Assembly (NCBI GenBank): GCA_963696625.1
Contig: CAVOKZ010000027.1
Coordinates: 1 to 47,240, forward strand
Reading direction: 5' to 3'
DNA length: 47,240 nucleotides
From: JAWVFN01 sp963696625
GTDB lineage: Bacteria; Actinomycetota; Thermoleophilia; Solirubrobacterales; 70-9
The stretch's first letter is position 1, and each line of letters starts with the position of its first letter. Made by a program: the position numbers and the translations under genes. The notes beneath the pieces were generated by a model. It did no database searches, was not told where the DNA came from, and was given only the letters and a program-made list of their open reading frames with translations. Positions 1-8,050 of the stretch are shown here, piece after piece.

Positions 1-300
1 CCCCGCCGAGCGAGGTCTTGACCCCGTTGATCCCGAGCCAGCAGCTCTCGTTGAGCGGCACCCGCACCGCGTTGATCCGCCAGCTCTTCATCCGCCGAAT
101 GCTGCGCGCGTTCGCGGGCCCGTCGAAGAACCCGTAGCCCTGGGCGCAGGCGTACTCGGTGCCGCTGCGGGCGACCCCGTGGAGGACGAGCGGCCTGCCG
201 GCTGCATCGACCAGCGAGTTGCCCGAGACGTGGATCTCGAGCGCCGCCGCCGGCGGGGCGAGCAGCCCGAACGCGAGCGTCGCCAGCAGGGCGAAGCGCC

Positions 301-304
<4 letters not shown>
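1..304 (-). CDS. Glycoside hydrolase family 5 (cellulase-like), N-terminal part only
   Basis: The 101 visible codons start with a signal peptide (MRRFALLATLAFGLLAPPAA). The N-terminal part of a GH5 (beta/alpha)8 barrel follows: a G-N-x-L-V-D-A-A-G-R-P-L-V-L-H-G-V strand, the segment RSGTEYACAQGYGFFDG, and NAVRVPLNESCWLG, where the Arg of the N-A-V-R-V-P-L strand is typical of the family. The protein is therefore probably a secreted beta-glycosidase acting on a plant or microbial polysaccharide. The catalytic acids lie beyond the window edge, so substrate and activity cannot be judged. The start ATG overlaps the stop of the upstream deacylase gene (ATGA), which suggests translational coupling. 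The gene is cut by the window, not visibly broken. Confidence 0.8.
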
Positions 305-1233
<929 letters not shown>

Positions 1234-1234
1234 C

Positions 1235-1246
1235 GGCCGATACGGT
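1235..1246 (+). promoter_or_regulatory. Candidate promoter -10 region for nadB, matching repeat copy B
   Basis: The string GGCCGATACGGT lies just upstream of the nadB TTG start and contains an actinobacterial-type TAnnnT -10 (TACGGT). The same 12 bases occur at 7975-7986 inside repeat copy B, before another gene. A near match (GGCTAATACGGT) occurs in copy A on the minus strand. If used here, transcription would begin at or within a few bases of the start codon, giving a leaderless or nearly leaderless message. Confidence 0.4.
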
Positions 1247-1256
1247 ACTGCCGCAC

Positions 1257-2711
1257 TTGCCCGGCGCCGACACCCCACAGAGCTACGACGTGATCGTCGT
1301 GGGAGGCGGTGCGGCGGGACTGCACACCGCGCTGGTCGCCGCCGAGGCCGGCGGCTCGGTCGCGCTCGTCTCGCGCAAGCCGCTCGCCGAGAGCTCCAGC
1401 TACTGGGCCCAGGGGGGCCTCGCGGCGGCGCTGGCCGGCGACGACACCCCCGAGCTCCACGCCGAGGACACGATCAAGGCCGGCCGCGCAGCCTGCAAGC
1501 CCTCGATGGTCGAGGTCCTCGTCGCCGAGGCGCCGGCGGCGGTGCGCGAGCTCGAAGCTCGCGGCGTCCCCTTCGACCGCGATCCGGACGGCTCGCTCGC
1601 TCTCGGCCTCGAGGGCGGGCACTCGCGGCGGCGCATCGTGCATGCCGGCGGCGCTGCGACCGGCGCCCGGATCACCGAGACCCTGACCCGGGCCGTTTCA
1701 GCCCAGAAGGGGATCAGCGTGCTCGAGGGCTGCTCGGCGCTGGCGCTGTGGAGCGACGGCGGCCGCTGCGCCGGTGTGCTCACCGACGAGGGCGACCTCA
1801 CGGCGCCGGCGACGGTGCTCTCGACCGGCGGCGCCGCCGCGCTCTGGAGCCGGACCACGAACCCGTGGGGGTCGATCGGCGCCGGCTCCGTCCTCGCCCA
1901 CGCCGCGGGCGCCGACGTCGCCGACCTCGAGCTCTGCCAGTTCCACCCCACAGCGCTGGCGCTGCCGGGAACCGACTTCGACGGGACGCTGATCACCGAG
2001 GCCGTCCGCGGCGAGGGCGCCGAGCTGCTCGACGCGAAGGGCGAGCGCTTCACCGACGAGCTCGCCCCCCGTGACGCGGTGACCGCGGCGATCCTCGTGC
2101 AGATGGACGCCGACGGCGCCGACCATGTGCTGCTCGACCTCCGCGAGCTCGAGCCCGAGCGCTTCCCCAACATCTTCGACACCCTCGCCAAGGCCGGGAT
2201 CGACCCGGGCAAGGACCCGGTGCCGGTGGCGCCCGCCGCCCACTACGAGATGGGCGGGGTCGCGACCGACCTCGACGGGCGGACCTCGCTGCGCGGGCTC
2301 TACGCCGTCGGCGAGTGCGCCTGCACCGGCCTCCACGGCGCCAACCGCCTCGCCTCGAACTCGCTCAGCGAGTGCTTCGTCCTCGGATCCCGGGCTGCGC
2401 GCGCCGCGCTCGGCGAGCCGGGCGGCGGCGAGCCGCCGCGGCGCCCCGACTGGAGCTTCACGCCGCCGACCGTCGCCACCCGCGAGGCGCTGTGGAAGTG
2501 GGCCGGCCCGCGCCGCGACGCCGACGGCCTCGCAAACCTCCTCGACGATCCGTATCCCCTCGCGCGGATGATCGCCGCCGCTGCGATCGAGCGCCGCGAG
2601 TCGCGCGGGTCGCATCTGCGCACCGACTTCCCCGAAACGGACCCCGCTTTCGACGGGGTCCACATCGTCCACCGGCCCGACGGATCGCTGGGCGGCCAGA
2701 GCTGGAACTAA
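1257..2711 (+). CDS. nadB: L-aspartate oxidase NadB
   Basis: NadB oxidises L-aspartate to iminoaspartate, the first step of NAD synthesis, with FAD in the cytoplasm. The 484 residues begin with the dinucleotide-binding strand YDVIVVGGGAAGLHTAL. They continue through the SSYWAQGGLAAAL segment typical of NadB, SRRRIVHAGGAATG near residue 125, the FHPTALALPG stretch and the fumarate-reductase-like HGANRLASNSLSE near residue 360. The C-terminal helical domain is shorter than in Escherichia coli NadB (about 540), but the end (GGQSWN) looks natural. The start is a TTG placed to keep the beta-strand preceding the glycine motif. No nadA or nadC lies beside it, and the upstream neighbour is the divergent deacylase. 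Succinate dehydrogenase flavoprotein is less likely because of the length and the aspartate-oxidase motifs. Confidence 0.93.
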   Translation: MPGADTPQSYDVIVVGGGAAGLHTALVAAEAGGSVALVSRKPLAESSSYWAQGGLAAALAGDDTPELHAEDTIKAGRAACKPSMVEVLVAEAPAAVRELEARGVPFDRDPDGSLALGLEGGHSRRRIVHAGGAATGARITETLTRAVSAQKGISVLEGCSALALWSDGGRCAGVLTDEGDLTAPATVLSTGGAAALWSRTTNPWGSIGAGSVLAHAAGADVADLELCQFHPTALALPGTDFDGTLITEAVRGEGAELLDAKGERFTDELAPRDAVTAAILVQMDADGADHVLLDLRELEPERFPNIFDTLAKAGIDPGKDPVPVAPAAHYEMGGVATDLDGRTSLRGLYAVGECACTGLHGANRLASNSLSECFVLGSRAARAALGEPGGGEPPRRPDWSFTPPTVATREALWKWAGPRRDADGLANLLDDPYPLARMIAAAAIERRESRGSHLRTDFPETDPAFDGVHIVHRPDGSLGGQSWN

Positions 2712-2885
2712 TCATCTAGGCCCCCGGCTCTACCCGGCACCCTGAGAAACCCCTGGACAGACGTATGGCGGCCCGCTTAATCCGTCCTTAACGAAACTCG
2801 CCCTGACTTCATCATTAATCGGGATACTTACTTTCCCCTGTTGAGGGACGGGGGACAGGGAAGTCAAGCCGGAGGAGAGGACTCC

Positions 2886-3350
2886 ATGTACCGTTTCAGC
2901 CGTTCGATTTACAGGGAGCTTTCCCCGTTCGTGCAGGAGAACGGGTCAAGCCCCGCCGAGGCTCGTCGGCATCTGCTCGACGCCTCGGAGGAAACGATGC
3001 GCAGGCTCGCCTATGACCGTCGCTATTTCGCGCGACCGGCGCGGTCGCTGTTCACCGAGGTTCGCGCCCATTTTCCGATCTCCGAGCAGCTCCACGCCTG
3101 CCAGGTGATCCACCGCTACGTCGGGCTCGCGATCGAGCATCTCGAGCAGCTTCCAAACGACGCAGTCGGGCTCGACGGCGTGCCGCGCCAGTGCCGCGCC
3201 AGCACCCGCAAGGGAACTCCGTGTCAGCGCGAGCCGCTGCCTGCCAGGGACTACTGCCCCTCGCACAAGCATCTCGAAGAGGAAGACGACCTCCTCGAGC
3301 AGCAGCTGCGCGAGCACGAGACCGCCGAGCGGGTCGAAGCCCTGGCCTGA
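2886..3350 (+). CDS. Conserved hypothetical protein with C-terminal Cys/His cluster
   Basis: I do not recognise a characterised family. The ATG at 2886 is preferred over an upstream in-frame start because a strong GGAGGAGAGG ribosome-binding site lies just before it. The 154 residues begin with an Arg/Tyr-rich helical segment (MYRFSRSIYRELSPF). A helical middle with REL, RRYFARPARSLF and QVIHRYV follows, then CRASTRKGTPCQ and DYCPSHKH. This C-x9-C-x12-C-x3-H pattern resembles the short Cys-Cys-Cys-His finger found at the ends of some actinobacterial proteins and could bind zinc. An acidic Glu-rich tail ends the protein. The 170-bp gap upstream is AT-richer than its surroundings and probably holds the promoter. 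A strong hairpin follows the gene. Confidence 0.7.
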   Translation: MYRFSRSIYRELSPFVQENGSSPAEARRHLLDASEETMRRLAYDRRYFARPARSLFTEVRAHFPISEQLHACQVIHRYVGLAIEHLEQLPNDAVGLDGVPRQCRASTRKGTPCQREPLPARDYCPSHKHLEEEDDLLEQQLREHETAERVEALA

Positions 3351-3385
3351 GATGGGCTGAACTTGCCCCCGCGGGGGTGCGGGAC

Positions 3386-3407
3386 GGGCCCGGCGCAGGC
3401 CGGGCCC
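3386..3407 (+). terminator. GC-rich hairpin after the Cys/His protein gene
   Basis: A perfect 9-bp stem (GGGCCCGGC / GCCGGGCCC) with a four-base loop lies 36 bases after the stop codon. There is no T-run after it, so it would be an atypical high-GC terminator or an mRNA 3' stabiliser. A second palindrome, CCCCCGCGGGGG, lies just upstream at 3366-3377. Confidence 0.5.
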
Positions 3408-3425
3408 TCGACCGTGCTCGATTGA

Positions 3426-3477
3426 GGGGACTGTCCCCTTTTGGGCGGTCCCCTTTTGGGCGGTCCCCTTTTGGGCG
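3426..3477. repeat. REP-type palindrome plus three tandem 15-bp units
   Basis: The 13-bp palindrome GGGGACTGTCCCC (3426-3438) is followed, with overlap, by three identical 15-bp tandem copies of GTCCCCTTTTGGGCG (3433-3447, 3448-3462, 3463-3477). Each unit can pair CCCC with GGG across the TTTT. The same palindrome core recurs at 7056-7068. The tandem array is too short and has no spacers, so it is not a CRISPR. It most resembles a repetitive extragenic palindrome cluster, and a RAYT gene of the kind that spreads such elements lies at the end of the window. Confidence 0.75.
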
Positions 3478-3480
3478 GAA

Positions 3481-3559
3481 CATGAACCGTCGGCTGCTCC
3501 GCTTCGCGTCCGCTGCCGTCGGGACCAGGGCCTCGGCCGGGTGGACCGTATTAGCCTCG
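3481..3559 (-). repeat. Dispersed leader-like repeat, copy A (long form)
   Basis: Read on the minus strand, this ~79-bp block runs from TAATACGGTCCACCCGG through a GC-rich stem region to CGGACGCGAAGCGGAGCAG and ends in ...GGTTCATG. It aligns over its full length with copy B (7971-8050, opposite orientation), and its distal part aligns with copies C and D. In this orientation it faces the 3' end of the rightward gene before it and drives no gene I can recognise, although an ATG with a GGAGCAG site lies at its end. Its other end touches the hyuA start. Confidence 0.7.
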
Positions 3560-3563
3560 GGTC

Positions 3564-5555
3564 GTGCTCTTGGGCGTTGATGTCGGCGGAACCTTCACGG
3601 ACGCAGTTGTCTTCGACGGCGAACGGCTGACCACGGCCAAGGTCCCGACGACGCCGGACGATCAGGCGACGGGTGTCATGGCGGCCGTTGACGCTGCGCT
3701 CGAGAAGGCCGGGGCTGAAGCGGGGGCGGTCGAAGTCTTCTCACACGGGATGACGGTCGGCACCAACGCGCTGCTGACCGAGTCCGGTGCGCGAACCGCG
3801 CTCGTAGCGACCAAGGGCTTCGCCGACCTGCTCGAGATCGCGCGCCAGAACCGGCCGCATCTCTACCACCCGACCGCGCCGAAGCCGGCGCCGCTGGTGG
3901 CGGAGGAGCTCAAGTTCGAGGCCGCCGAGCGCACCGGGCCCGAGGGCGTCGTCGAGGCCCTGACCGACGAGGAGGCCGAGCGACTCGCCGGCGAGCTCGC
4001 CGCGGCGAGGCCGGAGGCGGTCGCGGTCTGTCTGCTGTTCAGCTACCTCGACCCCGGCCACGAAGAGCGGCTCGCGGCGCGGCTGCGCGAGGCGCTGCCG
4101 GGCGTTCACGTCTCGGCCTCGCACGAGGTGCTGCCGCAGTTCCGCGAGTACGAGCGCTGCTCGACGACGGTGATCGACGCCTACCTCTGCCCCCTGCTCG
4201 GCCGCTACCTCGGCCGGCTCGCCGGCGCCGCCGGCGAGCGCGGGCTGCCCGAGCCGCAGGTGATGCAGTCCTCGGGCGGGGTGGCGCCCGCCGCCGAGGC
4301 GGCCCGGGCCGGCGCCTGGAGCGTGCTCTCGGGACCCGCGGGCGGCGCGGTCGGCGCCGGGCTGCTGGCGCGCGTCTCCGGCGACGGCGACGCGCTCGGA
4401 GTCGACATGGGCGGCACCTCGTGCGACGTCTGCGTGGTCGAGGGCGGCCAGGTGCGGCGAACCGACTCGCGCTCGATCGGCGGCCGCCCGATCCAGCTGC
4501 CGATGGTCGATGTCCACACGGTCGGCGCCGGCGGCGGCTCGATCGCCTGGCGCGACGCGGGCGGGGCGCTGCGGGTCGGCCCGCAGTCGGCGGGCGCCGA
4601 ACCCGGGCCCGCGTGTTACGGGCTCGGCGGGGCCGAGCCGACGGTCACCGACGCCGACCTCGCTCTCGGCTATCTCTCCAGCGACTCGTCGCTCGCCGGC
4701 GGCGTCGCCCTCGACGGCGAAGCAGCCTCAGCAGCCCTCGCGCGCCTCGGCCGCGAGCTCGGCCTCGGCGAGACCGAGGTCGCCGCGGGAATCGCGCGCG
4801 TGGCCAACCACGAGATGGTGCGCGCGGTGCGGGTCGTGACCGTCGAGCGCGGGGTCGACCCCCGCCGCCTGGCGCTGATGCCGTTCGGGGGCGCCGGGCC
4901 GATGCACGCCGCCGGCATCGCCGCCGAGCTCGGCATCGACCGCATCCTCTGTCCGCGCGCGAGCGGCGTGCTCTCGGCTCTGGGTCTGCTGGCGTCCGCG
5001 CGCCGCCGCGACGTGACCAAGACGGTGCTGATGCGCGAACTCGACGCCGAGCAGATCGCGACGGCGATCGCCGGGCTCGCCGAGCAGGTCGCGGAAGGCC
5101 TCGACGAAGCCGCGATCGACGTGGTCTGCGAGATGCGTTACCGCGGCCAGGCATTCGAGCTGTCCGTGCCGGCGACGGAGCGCCCCGACCCGGTCGAGCT
5201 CGCCGATGAGTTCGGCCGCCGCCACCAGGAGCGCTACGGCTATCGCGACGACTCCGCCCCGGTGGAGCTCGTCAACCTGCGGGTCGCCGCCGTCGTCTCC
5301 GGGCCGGAACCGCACCCCAGAGCCGCGGCGGAGGGCGGGCTCGAGCGGAGCACGCGCCGGGCCTGGTTCGACGGCGACTGGACCGATACCGAGATCCTCC
5401 ACGGCGAGCCGCCGGCCGGCGCCGAGGCCGAGGGGCCGTGCGTGTTCGAGCTCCCCGAGGCGACGCTGGTCCTCCCCCCGAGATGGAATGCACAGGTCGA
5501 CGACGCGGGAACGATCGTCGCGACATCAGACCAGCGACCAGCGACCAGCGACTAG
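3564..5555 (+). CDS. hyuA: Hydantoinase/oxoprolinase subunit A (HyuA family)
   Basis: This is the ATP-dependent subunit of the N-methylhydantoinase / 5-oxoprolinase / acetone carboxylase superfamily, a cytoplasmic enzyme that works with HyuB. The GTG start is followed at once by the actin-like phosphate-binding motif LLGVDVGGTFTDAVVF. Later come SHGMTVGTNALL, the GVDMGGTSCDVCVVEGG phosphate-2 segment near residue 280, DVHTVGAGGGSIAW and the MPFGGAGPMHAAGIA block near residue 440. The 663 residues match the family. hyuB starts 6 bases after the stop, so the two form an operon. Substrate cannot be read from the sequence: hydantoins, 5-oxoproline and related cyclic amides are all possible. The last codons fall inside a heptamer repeat (separate entry). 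Confidence 0.92.
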   Translation: MLLGVDVGGTFTDAVVFDGERLTTAKVPTTPDDQATGVMAAVDAALEKAGAEAGAVEVFSHGMTVGTNALLTESGARTALVATKGFADLLEIARQNRPHLYHPTAPKPAPLVAEELKFEAAERTGPEGVVEALTDEEAERLAGELAAARPEAVAVCLLFSYLDPGHEERLAARLREALPGVHVSASHEVLPQFREYERCSTTVIDAYLCPLLGRYLGRLAGAAGERGLPEPQVMQSSGGVAPAAEAARAGAWSVLSGPAGGAVGAGLLARVSGDGDALGVDMGGTSCDVCVVEGGQVRRTDSRSIGGRPIQLPMVDVHTVGAGGGSIAWRDAGGALRVGPQSAGAEPGPACYGLGGAEPTVTDADLALGYLSSDSSLAGGVALDGEAASAALARLGRELGLGETEVAAGIARVANHEMVRAVRVVTVERGVDPRRLALMPFGGAGPMHAAGIAAELGIDRILCPRASGVLSALGLLASARRRDVTKTVLMRELDAEQIATAIAGLAEQVAEGLDEAAIDVVCEMRYRGQAFELSVPATERPDPVELADEFGRRHQERYGYRDDSAPVELVNLRVAAVVSGPEPHPRAAAEGGLERSTRRAWFDGDWTDTEILHGEPPAGAEAEGPCVFELPEATLVLPPRWNAQVDDAGTIVATSDQRPATSD

Positions 5556-5556
5556 C
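5529..5556 (+). repeat. Four tandem 7-bp units spanning the hyuA stop codon
   Basis: Three copies of GACCAGC are followed by a fourth, GACTAGC, whose C-to-T change creates the TAG stop of hyuA. The unit is not a multiple of three, so gain or loss of one unit would change the frame and C-terminus of HyuA and its distance to the hyuB start at 5562. The repeat is short and its effect is inferred. Confidence 0.7.
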
Positions 5557-5561
5557 GACCG

Positions 5562-7055
5562 ATGTCAGTCGACCCCGTCACCCTCCAGGTCCTCGCCGGC
5601 GGCCTGTGCGCGGTGTGCGAGGAGATGGGCGCGGTGCTCATCCGCAGCTCCTTCTCGCCCAACATCAAGGAGCGCCACGACTGCTCGACCGCGCTCTTCG
5701 ACCCCGAGGGCGAGATGGTGATGCAGGCCGAGCACATCCCCGTCCACCTCGGCTCGATGCCCGACGCGGTGGCCGCGATCCTCGACGAGGAGCACCACGA
5801 GGGCGACCTCTGGGCGCTCAACGACCCCTACCGCGGCGGCACCCACCTGCCCGACATCACGCTGATCTCACCCGTGTTCAGCGGGGACCTCCTTGGCTTC
5901 GCAGCTTGCCGCGCCCACCACACCGACGTCGGTGGCCCGACCCCGGGCGGGATGCCCGCCGACTCGACCACCCTCGACGAGGAAGGCGTGGTGATCCCGC
6001 CGACCCGGCTCGACGAGAACAAGATGCGCGAGCTCGCCTCGAAGATGCGCCAGCCCGAGCAGCGGCTCGCCGACCTGCGCGCCCAGCGCGCCGCCAACCT
6101 CACCGGCGAGCGACGCCTGCTCGAGCTCGCCGAGCGCCACGGGCTCGGCGAGCTGCGCGCCGGCATGGACGAGATCCTCGACTACGCCGAGCGCCGCACC
6201 CGGGCGGCGCTGGCCGATGCCCCCGACGGAACCGGCGAGGCGACGGAGGTGCTGGAAGGAAAGGACGGCGACGTCGAGCTCCGGGTCCGCGCCGAGCTCA
6301 GCGGCGAAACCCTCGTTCTCGACTTCGAGGGGACCGCCCCCCGGATCAAAGGCAACCTCAACTGCCCGCTTTCGGTGACCAAATCGGCGAGCTTCTACGC
6401 GGTCAAGGTGCTGTTCGACCCCGACGGACCGCCGTCGGCGGGTTGCTGGCGGCCGGTCGAGGTCCGCGCGCCCACGGGCTGCCTGCTCAACGCCGAGCCG
6501 CCGGCCGCGGTCGCCGCCGGGAACGTCGAGACCTCGAGCCGCGTCGCCGACCTCGTCTTCGAGGCCCTCGGAAACCTGGTCGAAGCCCCGGCTCAGGGCC
6601 AGGGCACGATGAACAACCTCGTGCTCGCCAACGACGATCTCACCTACTACGAGACGACGGGCGGCGGCCAGGGCGCCGACGCCGGTCGCGATGGCCCCAG
6701 CGCCGTTCACGTAGCGATGACGAACACCCTCAACACCCCGATCGAGGCCCTCGAGTCCGAATATCCCTTGCGCGTGCAAGAGCTTTCGGTCCGACAGGGA
6801 TCGGGCGGCGCCGGCGAGCACCCCGGCGGCGACGGAATCGCCCGCGAGATCGAGGTCCTGGCGCCGATGCAGATGAGCCTGATCGCCGAGCGCCGCCGCC
6901 ACGCTCCGAAGGGCCGAAACGGGGGCGAAGACGGGCAATCGGGCCGCGACACCGTGAACGGCGAACGGATCGAGCCCAAATCCAGCCACAAGCTCGCCCC
7001 GGGCGACCGGATCCGGCTCGAGACCCCGGGCGGCGGCGGCTACGGCAAGCGTTAA
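5562..7055 (+). CDS. hyuB: Hydantoinase/oxoprolinase subunit B (HyuB family)
   Basis: This is the second subunit of the hydantoinase/oxoprolinase complex and carries the cyclic-amide hydrolase site in the family. Conserved HyuB segments are DPVTLQVLAGGLCAVCEEMG at the N-terminus, RSSFSPNIKERHDCSTALFD, HIPVHLGSMPDAV, the ALNDPYRGGTHLPDITL block near residue 90, and FEGTAPRIKGNLNCP near residue 255. The C-terminus has RQGSGGAGEHPGGDG, RRRHAPKG and ETPGGGGYGKR, the usual HyuB end. At 497 residues it is of normal length. It is tightly coupled to hyuA. Its stop codon lies inside a 23-bp perfect palindrome that could end the transcript. Confidence 0.92.
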   Translation: MSVDPVTLQVLAGGLCAVCEEMGAVLIRSSFSPNIKERHDCSTALFDPEGEMVMQAEHIPVHLGSMPDAVAAILDEEHHEGDLWALNDPYRGGTHLPDITLISPVFSGDLLGFAACRAHHTDVGGPTPGGMPADSTTLDEEGVVIPPTRLDENKMRELASKMRQPEQRLADLRAQRAANLTGERRLLELAERHGLGELRAGMDEILDYAERRTRAALADAPDGTGEATEVLEGKDGDVELRVRAELSGETLVLDFEGTAPRIKGNLNCPLSVTKSASFYAVKVLFDPDGPPSAGCWRPVEVRAPTGCLLNAEPPAAVAAGNVETSSRVADLVFEALGNLVEAPAQGQGTMNNLVLANDDLTYYETTGGGQGADAGRDGPSAVHVAMTNTLNTPIEALESEYPLRVQELSVRQGSGGAGEHPGGDGIAREIEVLAPMQMSLIAERRRHAPKGRNGGEDGQSGRDTVNGERIEPKSSHKLAPGDRIRLETPGGGGYGKR

Positions 7056-7073
7056 GGGGACTGTCCCCTTAAC
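7051..7073. repeat. REP-type 23-bp perfect palindrome at the hyuB stop
   Basis: The sequence GTTAAGGGGAC, one base, then GTCCCCTTAAC is a perfect inverted repeat. Its centre is the same GGGGACTGTCCCC core seen at 3426. It contains the TAA stop of hyuB. It may act as a bidirectional terminator or 3' stem, and it looks like a member of a dispersed REP family. Confidence 0.75.
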
Positions 7074-7224
7074 GATCGTTCATTCGTTCGACGGCGAGCG
7101 ATTCGTTGCAACCCGCGCGCCCCTTGCAACGACTGGCCGGTCAGCCAGAACGAAAACCGCGTAGTAGTGGGCTTTCGCGTGCTTAGGACTAAGCAGCCGG
7201 TGCTCGTAACAGCTTGCACAATAC

Positions 7225-7253
7225 TTGCGAAATGCTCATCCCTCATCTAAGAT
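7225..7253 (+). promoter_or_regulatory. Housekeeping-type promoter of the DUF1802 gene
   Basis: TTGCGA and TAAGAT are separated by exactly 17 bases, close to the vegetative consensus and unusually AT-rich for this genome. The predicted transcript would start near 7260, leaving a leader of about 80 bases. That leader contains a small hairpin (GTCAC / GTGAC at 7261-7276). The rest of the gap from 7074 to 7338 shows no gene. Confidence 0.6.
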
Positions 7254-7338
7254 GCCGCTCGTCACGGGTTTGTGACGCCGAATCACAAGGCGCCGGCCCG
7301 GATTCCACCCTCCCAACGATCGAAAGACACACCTACCT

Positions 7339-7971
7339 ATGCCGATTGCATTCAAAGAATGGGCCCTCACCGTGCGGGCGCTCGCCGAGGGCGAGCAGCT
7401 TGTCGCGCTGCGTAAGGGCGGTATCGAAGAAGACAACAAGCACTTCGAGCTCGAGCACGAGCAGTTCTTCCTGTATCCGACCTTCGACCATCAGCGCAAC
7501 GACCTCGTGCGCGAGTCCCATCACCCGGAGCTTCGCCGGGCGCTGGAGGAAGGTGTTTGGCCCGACGAGGAGCCCCCGCCCCGAGCCCTGATCCAGGACG
7601 GCGGCATCCCCCAGCCCGATCGCGTTCGAATCCGCGCCTGGGCCGAGGTCACCGACCACTTCACCACCGACGACCACCGAGTCGTCGAGGCGCTGACCCC
7701 GTTCCACATCTGGACGGCCGACTACGCCGCCAAGCGGCTCAAGTGGAAGCGCACGCACCCGCTGCACGTGCTCCTGCTCCGGGTCCATCGCATCCCCCGC
7801 CCCGTGACCGTCCGCGTCAAGGACGAGTACCACGGCTGCCACACCTGGGTCGAGATCGACCGCGAGCTGCCCTTCGAGGGCACGCCGGTGATGGCCGAGG
7901 AGGAGTTCGACCGCGCCGCGGCACGGATCCGGGGAATCTGCGAGGAAGCCGGCGACGCAGTTCCCGCCTGA
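7339..7971 (+). CDS. DUF1802 family protein
   Basis: The 210-residue product begins with the family signature MPIAFKEWALTVRALAEGEQ, followed by LVALRKGGI and EQFFLYPTFDHQRNDLV. These three conserved blocks define the DUF1802 family of cyanobacteria and actinobacteria. No enzymatic role is established for the family. Later segments include a central AEVTDHFTT, HIWTADYAAKRLKWKR and PLHVLLLRVHRI. No signal peptide or membrane helix is seen, so the protein is probably cytoplasmic. The gene has its own strong promoter, and its stop codon is contiguous with repeat copy B, which precedes the next gene. An earlier start at 7214 would only add a non-conserved tail in another frame, so 7339 is kept. 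Confidence 0.85.
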   Translation: MPIAFKEWALTVRALAEGEQLVALRKGGIEEDNKHFELEHEQFFLYPTFDHQRNDLVRESHHPELRRALEEGVWPDEEPPPRALIQDGGIPQPDRVRIRAWAEVTDHFTTDDHRVVEALTPFHIWTADYAAKRLKWKRTHPLHVLLLRVHRIPRPVTVRVKDEYHGCHTWVEIDRELPFEGTPVMAEEEFDRAAARIRGICEEAGDAVPA

Positions 7972-8050
7972 CCCGGCCGATACGGTCCACCCGGTCGGGG
8001 CCCTCGCCCCGACGCCCCCGGACGCGAAGCGGAGGAGGCGGCGGTAGATG
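7971..8050 (+). repeat. Dispersed leader-like repeat, copy B (promoter, leader, RBS and start codon)
   Basis: Read on the plus strand this copy holds GGCCGATACGGT (a TAnnnT -10 at 7981-7986), then a GC-rich stem (CGGGG...CCCCG), then CGGACGCGAAGCGGAGGAGG with a strong Shine-Dalgarno at 8031-8038. It ends on the ATG of the next gene at 8048. It therefore supplies every expression signal of that gene. It matches copy A over its full length and copies C and D over the last ~35 bases. Confidence 0.7.

Noticed and set aside
3433..3477. CRISPR array
   Set aside because: Three contiguous 15-bp units with no spacers and no cas genes.
3052..3483. Minus-strand 143-codon frame starting in repeat copy A
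   Set aside because: It reads through the 15-bp tandem units (PKGDR repeats) and then antisense to the Cys/His protein; no motif, though the copy A RBS and ATG precede it.
5438..7072. 544-codon plus-strand frame overlapping hyuB
   Set aside because: Arg/Pro-rich nonsense; hyuB in the adjacent frame has all family motifs.
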